Both the position numbers and the translations under genes were made by a program. From contig JADGJP010000034.1 of the NCBI GenBank assembly GCA_027603065.1, forward strand, positions 174,569 to 238,568: a stretch of 64,000 nucleotides of DNA, written 5' to 3'. The stretch's first letter is position 1. Each line of letters opens with the position of its first letter. The stretch comes from Geranomyces variabilis (taxonomy: Eukaryota > Chytridiomycota > Chytridiomycetes > Spizellomycetales > Powellomycetaceae). This document shows, piece by piece, positions 44,893 to 59,569 of this stretch. The notes beneath the pieces are model-generated. The model had not been told where the DNA came from and searched no databases. It saw only the letters and a program-made list of their open reading frames with translations.

Positions 44893-46986
44893 TCATTGCT
44901 CCTCCTCAGAGGAGTCTTCGATATAACAACGGCTGGAGTAATAGCCGCCACGCGTGCCGCGACGCACATTCCAATCCTGCTGGTCGTGCTCTGAGGCGTA
45001 GTCAAGATCGATAATCTCTCGCGCACTGCGGCTAGAATCTGCTTCATCAACCAAACCCAGACCACGTTCCTCCTCCTGCTCATCAGACTCAATTGATTCG
45101 AGGTTAATGCACTCGCCGCCAGGCAAAAGCTGATACCGGTTGGTGTCGAAAAACCTCTTATCAGTTTTTGCGCGAACGAGCAACTCCATCAAGCGGGTAT
45201 TGAAGCCCACGCATTCGAGCAGACCGGCGTAAAACGGGATGTTGCCGTTCAACAGCTCGCGGCGTGCCCGAGCCTTACCAGCTTCGGTGGCCGGGAACTG
45301 CTCGGGGTTGAACCCGGCAGCTTGGAAGACTTGTGGCCCCCAGCCTTTTGTGACTATCTCGTCGGCATAATTGTCTATGGTCTCTTCAAAAGACAAAGGA
45401 AACAAGGTAAACGAGTGCACGGCCAAATGGGCGCAAAATTAGACCAATCCCCCTATATATGTAATAAAATACTGACCTTTGCGGACAACTTTGCGACGCT
45501 ATCTCTTTGAAGCAGGCAATACTTCAGGATGTCGTACGTTCCCAAGTACTCCCAAGTTCCACCGCCTTTACGTCGCTCAAGGCGTTTGGCAAACACTTCC
45601 CACGCCGACCTCACAGCAAGCACGTCTGAAGGGTCGGTGGTGAGGTAGCTGCCGTGCGCACCTGGCATGGTGGGAAGGTCTGGGTTCCAAAGAGGCATAA
45701 ACGCAGCGTACCGAACCCGCTGCCCACCATCCAGCTGCGTTATCTGAAATCGCGTTCGCCCGATAGGAGGAAAGGTATTTTGCGAGCTTCCGCCCAAGCA
45801 GGCGGTAACCATGTCGCGATGGAACAGGTAGTGTGCTTCAGGGACGGGCAAAGGGTGGAGATTCATAACTGCTGTGTCAACCGAAAGTTCCTCCCCTGAG
45901 ACGAAAGGCATGTCATACAAGTTGGACCTGTGTATGGTGACGACATTAGCCGGCTCTTCAGCATCCTCTGCCGCCGATATGCTGCGTTCGCGTTTAACTT
46001 TTTTCTTGACCGGCGCAGAAGCCGCCAACCGCGCCTTTGCGTTCTGGCATTTTCGCGCCGGACAAAAGAAGGGTCTTCTCAGAATTTTCCGCCGTTCTGG
46101 CGAAGACGGCATGCTGTCCTCACCGGGGTACTCAGGGAACATACACTCAGGGTGAAAATCGTTGTTGCAGATTCCGCACGTGATTAGCCGCGCCCACCAC
46201 GAGTTTCGGTCGGTCGGAGTAAGACAGTTTTTGTTCACGCAGAGAAATGGCGGGTAGGCTGGCGCGCGATTCCTCTTACGCCCTCTTCCATCCTCGCGCT
46301 TGATTTCCTCCTTAACTCCCACATCCGCCATTGCAGCGCCCCGTTCACGCTTGACGGTTTTCCTGTCACGCGCAGCGGCTTGTGCATCCTGGCACTTTAG
46401 GGCAGAACAATAGAACTGCCGCTTGTGAATAATTGACAGCTGGCGGGTCGGGCTCGGTGTGCGTTTCTTAGTTCCGTACTCAATGAGCACACACTCTGGG
46501 TGGAAGTCTCTGGAGCAGTTTCTGCAGGAGATAAGCCAATCCCACCATGAGGCCCTGTCGGTTTGTGACTCGCAGATATCCACGCAACGGAATGGTTGGA
46601 CACCTTCCATCGGAGGCTCGACGTCTGACAGGGCTCCGCTCGTGACCTCCACGGGTTCGTCTGCGATTATTCGCTCAGGCTTCACCACGCACGCAGTCTC
46701 CGCCAAAGATGCAGTCTCCACATCGTGTTCATCATCCACAATGATTACAACCGGTGACTTTTTTTGACGTGAACTCCTTTTTCACCGCGGGCTCCTTTAC
46801 TTTAGCGGCGTCCTCTAGTGGTTCGTTCTCGTCCACATGGCACTGGCAGCCCGTAACCGAGAATCTTCTCGCAGCGCTAGACTCTGATGCCAGCGGCGCT
46901 AGCTGGAAGAGTTCTACGACCTTATCTGTGAACTCTCGTTTGACATTGCCGCAATTTGCACACAGCCGGGCTGAAAGCGCGCTCAT
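44893..46986 (-). CDS. Protein with two PHD-like zinc modules and a DUF6697-like domain
   Basis: Minus strand, exons 46986-46752, 46660-45477, 45381-44893; 635 aa. The N-terminus has LCANCGNV. Two copies of a C4HC3 (PHD-spaced) module follow at about 100-170 and 218-288: CVDIC, WWDWLISCRNCSRDFHPEC, YCSALKC; and CVNKNC, WWARLITCGICNNDFHPEC, FFCPARKC. Basic linkers with KRER lie between. A folded C-terminal domain (FQITQLDGGQRVRYAAFMPL, GTWEYLGTYDILKYCL, TKGWGPQVFQAAGFN, GLLECVGFN) resembles a domain I associate with basidiomycete proteins (DUF6697), then an acidic tail. A chromatin role is inference. Intron 1 could also be read as a start at 46739; the three-exon model is in phase and 635 aa. 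Confidence 0.72.
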
Positions 46987-47179
46987 TGCTTTTCGTTACG
47001 TGAGGCGCCTGCGAGACTGGCCGTACCCGGAGCAAAATGATTCGGGCGACAGCGGTAGCCTGAGCAGAGTGCTGTTCGGGCCGCCGGTGATGTGTTTGGG
47101 TAGGTAGGGAACTTGAAGAAGGTCGAGCTCGACACGGGAGGAAAACTTGAAGGGAACTCTCAACTCCATCCTGGTTTTC
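46987..47179. promoter_or_regulatory. Divergent promoter, PHD-like protein / TFIIIC subunit
   Basis: 193 bp between head-to-head ATGs. No TATA box; no further motif recognised. Confidence 0.4.
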
Positions 47180-48168
47180 ATGCCCGCATCAGCAGCTGCA
47201 AACACAGAACCAGCGCCCCCGCAACCATCACCGGCGTCTGTCGAGCCTACCGATGCAGAACATCACAGCAATGTGCCTCGGGACGACTACGAGGACAATT
47301 ACGAAAACGTCGACGACGACGACGACGATGAGTGGGAAGAGGTCAAAACAGCACCAATATCGCGTCCCGCCTTTGAACCTCGATTCTTACTGCTCGACGA
47401 CTTCCCTCTTCACAGACAAAATACATTGTATTGGACGTGGGCAGCGAACTAGCTGCCGCTGACGTGCAAGCCGCGGCCGCGGAACACCAGGGCGTGTCAA
47501 TTATCGTAGGTTTTCAACCACACGAGGTCCTCTTCCGCCAACTCGTTATTGACAAAGAAATCAAAAGGGTTTGGATTCGCCAACGCCTTACCTCCGAATA
47601 GGAAATATGATTTTCCAAGGAGCAGTGGACCGGACTCTCGGGACTGACTTGATCTTCGCAACCTCGGCTCAAGATGGGACTCGCGCTCAACGTACTGACG
47701 CAAAGCTGAGCTTTTAATGGCTGTTCCGCGTTGGCTTCCCGCGAGCAGTCTCATATCTCACAACAGTTTTATCCTCTTTGTTTTCTGTGTGTGCTTCCAG
47801 GCGCCTTGCGAGGCCCGCTTCCGTTATCAACCGACCTTAATCGTCCAGGAATCGAAATGACATACGTGGGACAATCAACTCTCAAAGCGCAATTCACGCG
47901 TATCTCTTTGGAGAAAAGACCCGATCCATCCGCTGCCGAGGGTACATCCACAGAGGCGACGGCGCCGCATGCGCGCACTGTATTTGGAGTAGCCGACCCG
48001 GTTGAGGAGTGGGACCGGCGAATGGCAGCAGTTGCTGCCGCTGCAAAAGCGGCTGGTCTTGCGACCAGGGGAGGCGCTGCACCTCCGAAGCAGGGTGTGG
48101 CGGAGCCGCGAGCGCAGGCACAACCAGAATCTGGCCCAAGCTCGATGTCAACAAGGCCTGCGCCTTAG
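47180..48168 (+). CDS. TFIIIC tau55/GTF3C6-like subunit (triple-barrel domain)
   Basis: Exons 47180-47341, 47416-47505, 47568-47691, 47801-48168; 247 aa. An acidic N-terminus (NVDDDDDDEWEE) leads to KYIVLDVGSELAAAD, then GLDSPTPYLRIGNMIFQG and RTLGTDLIFATS, the signature of the TFIIIC tau55-related/GTF3C6 triple barrel, closing with MTYVGQSTLKAQFTRISLEK. The tail is Ala/Pro-rich. TFIIIC binds the A and B boxes of tRNA genes. For intron 3 (donor GTACTG at 47692) two acceptors keep the frame: AG at 47799-47800 (used here, after a pyrimidine tract) or the CCAG ending at 47848, which would omit 16 residues. Reading through instead stops at 47717. Confidence 0.82.
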
Positions 48169-48704
48169 GATTGTATTCGGTACTTCTTTTTTGGATTGAA
48201 AGCCGGGCGGCGCCGCTGCGGTCGTACATGACCAGTGGGAAACGACAGTGTGCCCGGGCCAGCATTTACCTATTGCGATAGAACAACGGCGGCGTAGTGT
48301 TTCTGCTTATGCAAATAATTCAAATACAGCTACCTGGCGGTGTGACCGCTTTGTCTATTACTGTGCCCCGCGTTTTTGATAAGAGGCCTTCGAGGATTCG
48401 CGCGGCCCGCGTACGCTGTGTGATATGTTTTATTTGTCGACGGCTCGCCCATTATGCAAACAGTTTCTGCGCTTCATTCTGCATACGCCATACTGAATAA
48501 TACGTGCCAAGAACGCCGAGTTGGCGGGATTTTGCGAGCGCGCTTTCACCAGCCCCGTGACGGTGGTTTTTCGACCCAATCCAGTTTGATTTCGTATACC
48601 AGGGGTTCCAAATCGCTTGCCGATGCAATGACGCCCGGAAACTTGTTCTAGGATGAGCGGAAGTAGAAAGAAATCACAGCAGTGAAAACCTTCGTAGCGG
48701 GTTG
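48169..48704. other. Convergent 3' intergenic region
   Basis: Between the stops of the TFIIIC gene and the nucleoplasmin/FKBP-like gene. No gene, repeat or RNA recognised. Confidence 0.6.
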
Positions 48705-50153
48705 CTAACGATGATTCATCCTATCCCGTATGCCCCGCAAGATGAGCATTACCTTTTCGCGCGCCATCGCAGCAGGAACGATCACACGCCGTTCTCCATC
48801 AACCCGCATATCCTTCACGCCCAACTGCAGCGCCTTATCCACCGCCTGATCGCCCACGCAGTGAACATACGAGTGCCGGTCTTTGAAGTTGCTGAACATA
48901 ACCGTGCCATCCGCAGTCATCACGCGCACGTAAAGGCCGACGTAGCTGGCATTCGGGCCGCCCGATTCAAAGGGCCGTACGCGGCCGTGACGCCCGACGT
49001 GGAGATCGTCGAGAATCATTCCACTGGGCAAGAGGCTGTGTCTGGGCTTGATGGGCGGTGGAGTGTAGCGGTCGTCATGGGAATAGCGGGCCGTATCGCG
49101 GCGGTCACGATTGTAGCGGACGGAATCGCGGGAGGGCGTACTCAGCATGCGCCGGTCTCCACTCGCGATTGAGCCTTCGACAGCTTTAGCGAGTAAAGGA
49201 ATGTGGCTCAAGACCTTAAGACCTGCGCGTATGGCATTGACTGCGGCAGGGAGGGGGGTCTGATCTTTCTCGCCTGGTTTGTCGGCTACGAACGCGATAA
49301 GGTCTTCAATCACACTTTCAAGAGCGGCCGGTGCGCCGCGCCCGGTCATGCAGGAGCTAACGGCAGCGGCTGCGAATGCTGGCTGCACAGCGTGCGGGAG
49401 GGAGCCGGCAAGGTCTATTGCACACGAAGCAGCGTAGATGGCAGCATCCCGCCTGAAGCTGGACCGCTTATCTGCCGTTTCGAGTATTAGGTTGACAGCG
49501 GTGTGGAGAGCGCTAGCGGCAGCGGTGAGAGCCTGGGCGCCGCCCGCCGACCTGCCAACCGTCTTGATAGCCGCAATGGCCACAGCCACCAGAGGAGAAG
49601 TTACTCCTGTGCGTACTCCTGTATAAATAGGCGCGTCTGGAGCGTGTTCTCGGCGTCTCTTTGGAGTTTCCGACGGCGGGCTGTCCTCTCGCTTGCGCTT
49701 TTCGCTGGCGATAGAGTTTTTAGCAACGCGGCCCATATGCGTGCCCATGCTTATTCTGTGCTCGGAAGGCGTAGTCCAGCGATCTAGGTCTCCGGCCTCG
49801 GCCTTAACCCGGTGATCAGCGTAGTAACGAGGGTGATACTGCGATGACTGAGCCGCCTTACTACGCTCAACCATTGTCACATCAGCCACCTCAACTGGGT
49901 CGTCTGGTACCAGGATCGGTTGGTCTGGAACCTCTTTCCTGACGGGCGTCACCACTCCAGATACAACGACTTCACAAGGCCCGCGGACCGTAAATATAAG
50001 CGTCGACTCGGGGGTCAAAGTAAAATCGACAGCGCAGACCCGCTCGTCTGCCGGGTCCAGATATGCAAGCGCTGTTTCGGCGCTGTCAGCACTTTCGCTG
50101 ACAGAAACGATCGTAAAGCCGGCTCTGACTTCTTTTTCATCGGCAATCCTGAT
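48705..50153 (-). CDS. Nucleoplasmin-like/FKBP-like nuclear protein with degenerate PPIase domain (5' exons unresolved)
   Basis: Minus strand; the main exon runs 50153-48705 (482 residues plus stop). Its start after TAAAAG| is an exon boundary; the first coding exons must lie in 50160-50660 but could not be fixed. Residues 1-75 of this exon look like a nucleoplasmin-like beta domain: LAYLDPADERVCAVDF, LTPESTLIFTVRGPCEVVVSG. Nuclear signals KRKRED and PKRRRE follow. A helical Ala-rich region (LTAAASALHTAVNLILETAD and on) comes next. The C-terminus has FKBP order (GMILDDLHVGRHG, YVGLYVRVMTADGTVMFSNF, LGVKDMRVDGERRVIVPAAM) but lacks the FD, W and AYG active-site residues. This recalls Fpr3/Fpr4/FKBP39 histone chaperones, with an inactive isomerase. 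A candidate upstream exon reads YCDLLFNIRE near 50265-50240. Confidence 0.68.
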   Translation of the reverse strand: MRIADEKEVRAGFTIVSVSESADSAETALAYLDPADERVCAVDFTLTPESTLIFTVRGPCEVVVSGVVTPVRKEVPDQPILVPDDPVEVADVTMVERSKAAQSSQYHPRYYADHRVKAEAGDLDRWTTPSEHRISMGTHMGRVAKNSIASEKRKREDSPPSETPKRRREHAPDAPIYTGVRTGVTSPLVAVAIAAIKTVGRSAGGAQALTAAASALHTAVNLILETADKRSSFRRDAAIYAASCAIDLAGSLPHAVQPAFAAAAVSSCMTGRGAPAALESVIEDLIAFVADKPGEKDQTPLPAAVNAIRAGLKVLSHIPLLAKAVEGSIASGDRRMLSTPSRDSVRYNRDRRDTARYSHDDRYTPPPIKPRHSLLPSGMILDDLHVGRHGRVRPFESGGPNASYVGLYVRVMTADGTVMFSNFKDRHSYVHCVGDQAVDKALQLGVKDMRVDGERRVIVPAAMAREKVMLILRGIRDRMNHR

Positions 50154-50774
50154 CTTTTAGTTGGGAACAACAAGTAGAAAGGGACAGAATTAGAGGAAAA
50201 GACAATCTCAGCAAGTTCGTTGCTTCCAAAACCAGCTCCTCGAACCTCTCGAATGTTAAAGAGTAGATCGCAATATAGCTGGTGCCTCTGGCCGGCGGCC
50301 AAACGAAACGCTGGAGAGAGATGGGAAAAAAACAAACACAGCCGGTTACAGGAACTGCCCCAAAAACCGAGAAACGCCGAGCTCTTCTGCCAGCAGCTAT
50401 CTCTCCTTTGTGACCATACAGAAGCGCTCCCCGCTGGACTTGCGTCTGTTCATGTTGAGTTTGCGGTGTATGCCCTTTATGAGCAACGGAGGAGGAGGCG
50501 AGGAGCTGAGCATGGTAGAGTGGAGGGAAACTGAGACCATCCACATCTGCGCGCGTCCGTGCCACTTTCTCGACAGCCCTGATCCCATCGCGGTACCACT
50601 TTACCCTGACTCTGCGCTCGTTTGCACCCGAGGAAGCCGCTTCTTTTACCGTACGAAATGCATGATGTTATATTCTACAGGTCCAAGTGACCACGCCCAA
50701 CGGGCCAAAGACAAAAGGTGCTCGCTAAATCAAATTATCTAGTTGCGCATTCCCAAGCTTCCAACGAGGAACGC
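50154..50774. other. Region holding unresolved 5' exons of the FKBP-like gene
   Basis: Splice-like signals on the minus strand include an AG after CATCTCTCTCC near 50317-50330 and GTTCGA near 50230-50240, but no in-phase path to an ATG was found. The eIF3h 3' end also lies here. Confidence 0.4.
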
Positions 50775-52077
50775 TCATTTCTGTCCAACGGGAGCGACGG
50801 CAACGGCAGAATCCGCCTCGGGCCGGACGCTCTTGACCATAAACATCTTTGTCAAACTCGGTCCAGCGTACTGCGTAATTTGCTTGCAGTACGTGTCAAT
50901 CTGGTTGGTGATGATCAAGCTCTCCAGCCTGCTGGGCTCGTTGCTGAGCAGTTTGGCCAGCGCCGGGCTGGACGCCACGAGCTCATCGTCGCCATACACG
51001 GGGTCAAGCCCTTGAGCCGCACGCGCAGAGTTCTCCATTCTCCGCTTGCCGATCGTTTGCTGCAGCTTTTGTTGCTCCTTCTGCAACGACCGCTGCCACC
51101 CTTGCCACCTCCACTGCTCCTGCCCGTGCTCCTCAACCGTCTCGGCCAGGTACTCGAGGTGCTTCTCGAGGTACGATTCGCAGCCCAGCTCCAATGCGTC
51201 AAGGTTAGGTGCGAATGGCGACACGTTGGTTGGTGCGCGCGGCGAGAAGGATGACGCTGGGATCGAGAAGGCGTTTTCCAGCGAGGGAGGGAAGGACACG
51301 CGCTCGTCGAGCTCGTGGAGGAGGGCGGAGAGAAGGTGCGAGTTGTGAATTTTGATAGGGAGGGATTCGAAGATGGACGTTGGCGTCAGCTTTGCTTGTA
51401 CAAGCGACTCCATTGTGAACTTGCGGCTCTGGTACATTTCCATGAACGCATCACTGAGGCGGAGCGCACGAAGGGAGAGGTTGCCCTGGAATACGGATGA
51501 CAAGCACAAGTCAGTTTCGGCTATCAACCGGGCCATTTTTCCTCTGTCCGCCGCCACTCCATTCGCTTCCTACCTGTGCGGTGCGCGTGGGGTCGTAAAC
51601 AATAACAACGCTTTGTGTGAACGTCTTTTGGTAGTTGTACTGAGTCTCGATCAAGCTCTGGTTCCAGAAGCTGCCGAGATGGGTACTCTGGTACCATCCA
51701 ACAGTGTTGGCATCAAATTTCAGTTTCCGAAGGCACCTCAGCATCTGCAGCTGGTATTCAGCGCCGTCCGTGTCAACGTCGTGTCCGTCCTGCTCGTCAT
51801 GCGAGGACTTTGACGCAAACGGGAAGCAGTTTGTGACCTCGAGAGCTCCCGCTACATCGATACCGAGCAGCTGGCCCGTTGCCGTTTGCGGCGCGTGCTC
51901 CCGGCAGTGCTTGAGGATTTTGACAACGACCAGGGCATCGAGCTGGACAACAGTAATGGGCTTCGACTCGAGAAGCGAGGGGTCGAGACCTTCGAGGTCC
52001 ACTTCTTCCACGATTTCCTTCGCAGCCGGCGGGACGGGGGATGCGCTGGGGTTCGCAGCGGGGTTTGCTGAAGCCAT
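50775..52077 (-). CDS. Translation initiation factor eIF3 subunit H
   Basis: Minus strand, exons 52077-51574 and 51485-50775; 404 aa. MPN-domain protein: VVQLDALVVVKILKHCREH, ATGQLLGIDVAGALEVTNCF, VGWYQSTHLGSFWNQSLIET and SVVIVYDPTRTAQ, then intron 1 and the eIF3h-specific half GNLSLRALRLSDAFMEMY, SIFESLPIKIHNSHL, YLEKHLEYLAETVEEHGQEQ with a long helix RSLQKEQQKLQQTIGKRR. The MPN zinc ligands of JAMM proteases are absent, as expected for eIF3h. Loss in budding yeast and presence here fits an early-diverging or filamentous fungus. Confidence 0.95.
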
Positions 52078-52213
52078 GTTTGCAGTAAGGGAAATTGCGA
52101 GTCAGCGATCTCTGGTCGCTTTTCTCCCGACGGCCGAACGCTCGCTGCATTGGTTCCAGCCACACAGTCACGTGCACCGTCGGCTCTTTTCGACAGGTCT
52201 GTCTCCCTTTAAA

Positions 52214-52226
52214 CCCCCCCCCCCCC
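52214..52226. repeat. Homopolymer run C13
   Basis: Thirteen C in a row between the eIF3h start and the kinase stop. Length in the assembly may be unreliable. Confidence 0.8.
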
Positions 52227-52332
52227 ACACTCCCGACCTCGACTGAAGTACTCTGAATATGATTCTCTCGGAATAAAACATGTGTGCAGAATGTATTTGT
52301 ATGTTTCTAGTTGTTTTTGTATGTTAAAAATG

Positions 52333-56409
<4,077 letters not shown>

Positions 56410-56982
56410 GGCGTTGGGTTTCTATGTTCTAGCGAGTTTTGAAGGTAGGCGTGGTAGGATGGAGGGAAAGTTTTTCTGACAGCCGGTGGTCAGCGACAGA
56501 CGGGATGAACTATCGCCTTGTCAATAATGATATGCGGAAAGTAGTAAAGAAAATAAAAAAGACCGCAGCTCGCGTGTGTAAAGCCCAAAAATATTATGAG
56601 AAAAAGAAGCAAGTCACGAGAGGAGAGTTTTCGGACCATCGAGAATAATAATAGCGAACTTGGGTCTTGTCTGTCAATCGGCGATTGCGTAAGCAAGGCC
56701 TCCGGGGACAAAAAGTGGACAGCTTCCCCTTGCGTCTCGAGAGGCACTGAAAGCCTCCTCACAAGTTGACGAGAGAACCGAATGCTGTATCATCTCCTCC
56801 ATCCCTTATTCCCCCAGTGAGGCGGCCACGGTTGATTTCTTTATCTTGACAATCACATTAAGTGCAATATGTGGGATATTCACAGAGCAACGGTAAAAAG
56901 CAAGACACCTGAATACATTCCCCCGGGCGGACGGCGAACGAAGCTCTTCCCTTCCCGACCTTCGGCTATCTAGCTCCTATTT
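56410..56982. other. Intergenic region upstream of the kinase
   Basis: Kinase promoter and the 3' end of the next minus-strand gene. A-rich tract at 56540-56610; no gene recognised. Confidence 0.6.
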
Positions 56983-58680
56983 TTACTGCCCATCATCATG
57001 ACCTGCACCTGAAGCGCCATTATTACCACCACCACTACCCTCCTCGTCGCCGGGAGCCTCACGGCGATTACTCTTACTATTAGTCGTCGTCCCGGCCTCC
57101 TCAGCCGCCCTTTCCGACTCCTCCGCCTCGACAATCCCGCCACCGCACCCATCTGTGCCATTATCGTCGCCCAACTCTTTTTCCATCCCCGCGGGAACAT
57201 ATTTCCTCGCCAAAACAATCAAACCCGGGAAATTCCACTGCATCAGGTCCCGCAACCTGCGCAATTCCGCGCGATCGCACCGCGGGGCATACGTCCCGCT
57301 GTCGTTATCCATGATTAGGAACCGCCGTATGCGTTCTTTATCTTCATCGTTGTTGTTGGTCTTTTGGGCCTCGATGCGCATTGTGCCAGCGTAAACGACC
57401 TGACGCGCGCAAGACGAGTGCATCATGTGTTTGGATGCAATGTTGAGGATGGGCGTGTCGGCGCGGGAGAAGTGGAGAACGCCGTCTGCGAGGAGGGTGT
57501 AGGTGTATTCGGGCCCGGCCGGTGAGCGCACGAGTTTGCGTTGTGCGGTTTCTCTCGCTTTCTTCTCGGATTTGGATACGTTCTCGGATGGTGGTGGTGT
57601 TGGTGGAGGAGGATGAGAAGGGGATGACGAGGACGCGGCATTGGGCGGTGGTGCAGAGTCGTTGCTGGGTTTGACATCGCTGTCGTCGTCGTCGTGAACG
57701 GGTTTCCCGCCGTGCTTTTCAATCACGTCGAGCAATTCGTCGCCGGTTGAGATCCATGATTTCTCGCGGCGCTTGAACGGGCCAAAGAAGATGCCCTTTC
57801 CGTACCTGCACAAAAGAGGGAAAAAAGAAAAGAAAAGCAAAAAGGCATGAGTGGTGAGTTATGAGTGTCGAATTGACAAATCAGCTTGGCGCTGCGCGCG
57901 CTCGCTCGTTTCTCTTTTTGCTCGCTCGCGCTGGCGCGCTCGCTAGTTTTTTTCTTTTTTTTTTCCTGGCTCGCGCTGGCGCGCGACTCGAGAGGATTAC
58001 ACATACATTTTCCGGTGAACAGCACGAGCAGTAGCCCTAGCCAGCAACCCTTGCGGCGTTTCTGCAAACGTCGCTTTGATTCGAGGAGCTTTATCATTAT
58101 ACTCCTGAGTCAGCAAACTAGCGCCAAGGACTTTGCGCAGCCTCTCGCGCTCCGCAGCACGCTTCGCCGAGGGATGCACAACGGCCTCAATACCCTGCAA
58201 GAGCTTTGCCACAGGATTCGCTAACCGGCGTGGCAATTTGCGTCCCGCTGCTTTGACATCCACGGCGGAATCCGCACTCTTTCGCAAGGCGGGAGGTGGG
58301 GAAAAGAAGTGGGCCACGTCGTGCAGCTGGAGCTGGTACACGGGGTACGGCTCGCGCTTGTTTGCGGGCGTGAGTAGGCGGTTGAAGTAGATTTTGCAGC
58401 GGACGGCGGGTGGCGGGTTTTTGTCGGGCGGAGTGGACGAGTAGTCGTCGACGCAGGCCTTCTCGCCGGCTTTGATTGAGGAAGCGGCGGCGGCGGCGGC
58501 GGTGTTGTTGTTTGTGTTGGAGCACGAAGACATTGGGTGATTGTCATTGTTGGCGTCGGCTGTGGAGGGTGAGGGTGAGGGTGAGGGTGACGGCGAGACA
58601 GTAGGCGAGACGACTATCTCTTCAGGCTGCGGCGGCGGCGGTGGTTGTGGTGATGGTGGTGCTGCGGACGAGCCGGCCAT
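56983..58680 (-). CDS. Conserved fungal protein of unknown function
   Basis: Minus strand, exons 58680-58007 and 57805-56983; 498 aa. A Pro/Ser/Asn-rich N-terminus precedes a folded part: VRCKIYFNRLLTPANKREPY, YPVYQLQLHDVAHFF, a helical VAKLLQGIEAVVHPSAKRA, then YGKGIFFGPFKRREKSWIST, YTLLADGVLHFSRADTP, HMMHSSCARQVVYAGTMRI, FLIMDNDSGTYAPRCD and LMQWNFPGLIVLARKYV. I recognise the FGPF...SW, SxHxxHS, YAG and DN(x)SGTYxP landmarks from uncharacterised fungal, notably basidiomycete, proteins. The C-terminal 80 residues are acidic/Gly-rich. Intron 1 (201 nt) holds two GCTCGCGCTGGCGCG repeats. Function unknown. Confidence 0.78.
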
Positions 58681-59041
58681 TTTAGAGAGAAGGAAGGAGG
58701 GAAGGAAGGAACGTTACTGGGTGCTGTTGCTGGGTTAGCTGTTTTGTTGCGGGGGAGAAGCGAGTGAATGGTGGGGCGGGAGAGTGCCTTTGGGTTGTTC
58801 TATTTTCTATATACAAAATAGAAAAAACGGGCGGCAGTGCGGTGCGGCCACAGGCGGTGAGCGCATGACGTGTTGCATGACTCACCCCATTAGCTTCTGA
58901 AACCGAACATTCCACTCCCACACTAGTGACACTACACACCCACTGTCACCCACCGTCACCCACCGACCCCAACATTCTGTCTCGCTCTCCGTCATCCGGA
59001 CGTGCGCGCCAATCAGTGTGGTTCTCCTTTGGCTAGGAGCC
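58681..59041. other. Intergenic region
   Basis: Upstream of the conserved fungal gene. GAAGGAAGGAGGGAAGGAAG purine repeat at 58690-58710 and CACCCAC repeats near 58935-58965; no gene. Confidence 0.55.
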
Positions 59042-59569
59042 TCATCGTTCTTGGCAGAAAAAAAAAAGGCAGGGCAGAAAGGCGCTAGAATCGCAGGCAC
59101 CGGAGAGTCTAATAAAGTGCAGCATACCTAAAGTGTACTCGACGAGGAACAACCCTTTCCATCTGGCTATTGCGTGCTGCGGCTGTTGCTGGTGGGCGGC
59201 GTTGTCGACGCCATGGCTGAGCAGCTGTAGCATTGCCGCGTGATTTCTTTGCGCGGCTGATGTTGTCATTTGCTCTCGGAATTTGACCATTCTCGGATTC
59301 ACAAACGACATCCCGGCAAAGGCTCGCAAGGCAACATTAAGCAAACCTTTGCCCATCTCGCTCATACAACCAGCCTCCACCAGACTGAACGCCATCTTGC
59401 ATCGCAAGGAATCGTTCTGATAGAAAGCCGCAAGATTTTTATGATGCAGGCCTGCCAGAACTGTGGGATGCTTACAGTATGTTGGCATGAAAAAAGATCT
59501 ATCATTGCCGCTGGTGTGGCTATCGCTCGCACCGGGATGAGAACAGTGGAGCGTTGGGAGCACAGACAA
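59042..59569 (-). CDS. Possible unknown protein
   Basis: Minus strand open frame from ATG 59569 (MSVLPTLH) to 59042; 175 aa without introns. Part of it looks coding: NDSLRCKMAFSLVEAGCMSE, ALRAFAGMSFVNPRMVKFRE, AAMLQLLSHGVDNA and ARWKGLFLVEYTLG, i.e. amphipathic helices. The last 25 residues run into T-rich DNA (LFFFCQER), and a GTATGC after LVEYTL suggests a splice donor, so the 3' end is probably wrong. No family recognised. Confidence 0.4.
   Translation of the reverse strand: MSVLPTLHCSHPGASDSHTSGNDRSFFMPTYCKHPTVLAGLHHKNLAAFYQNDSLRCKMAFSLVEAGCMSEMGKGLLNVALRAFAGMSFVNPRMVKFREQMTTSAAQRNHAAMLQLLSHGVDNAAHQQQPQHAIARWKGLFLVEYTLGMLHFIRLSGACDSSAFLPCLFFFCQER

Noticed and set aside
47497-47754. Minus-strand frame of 85 codons over the TFIIIC exons
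   Set aside because: The plus strand carries the GLDSPTPYL and RTLGTDLIF motifs with matching splice sites; the opposite frame has no homology.
57906-57990. GC-rich repeats GCTCGCGCTGGCGCG in the intron of the conserved fungal gene
   Set aside because: Two imperfect copies only, inside an intron; treated as low-complexity, not as a functional element.
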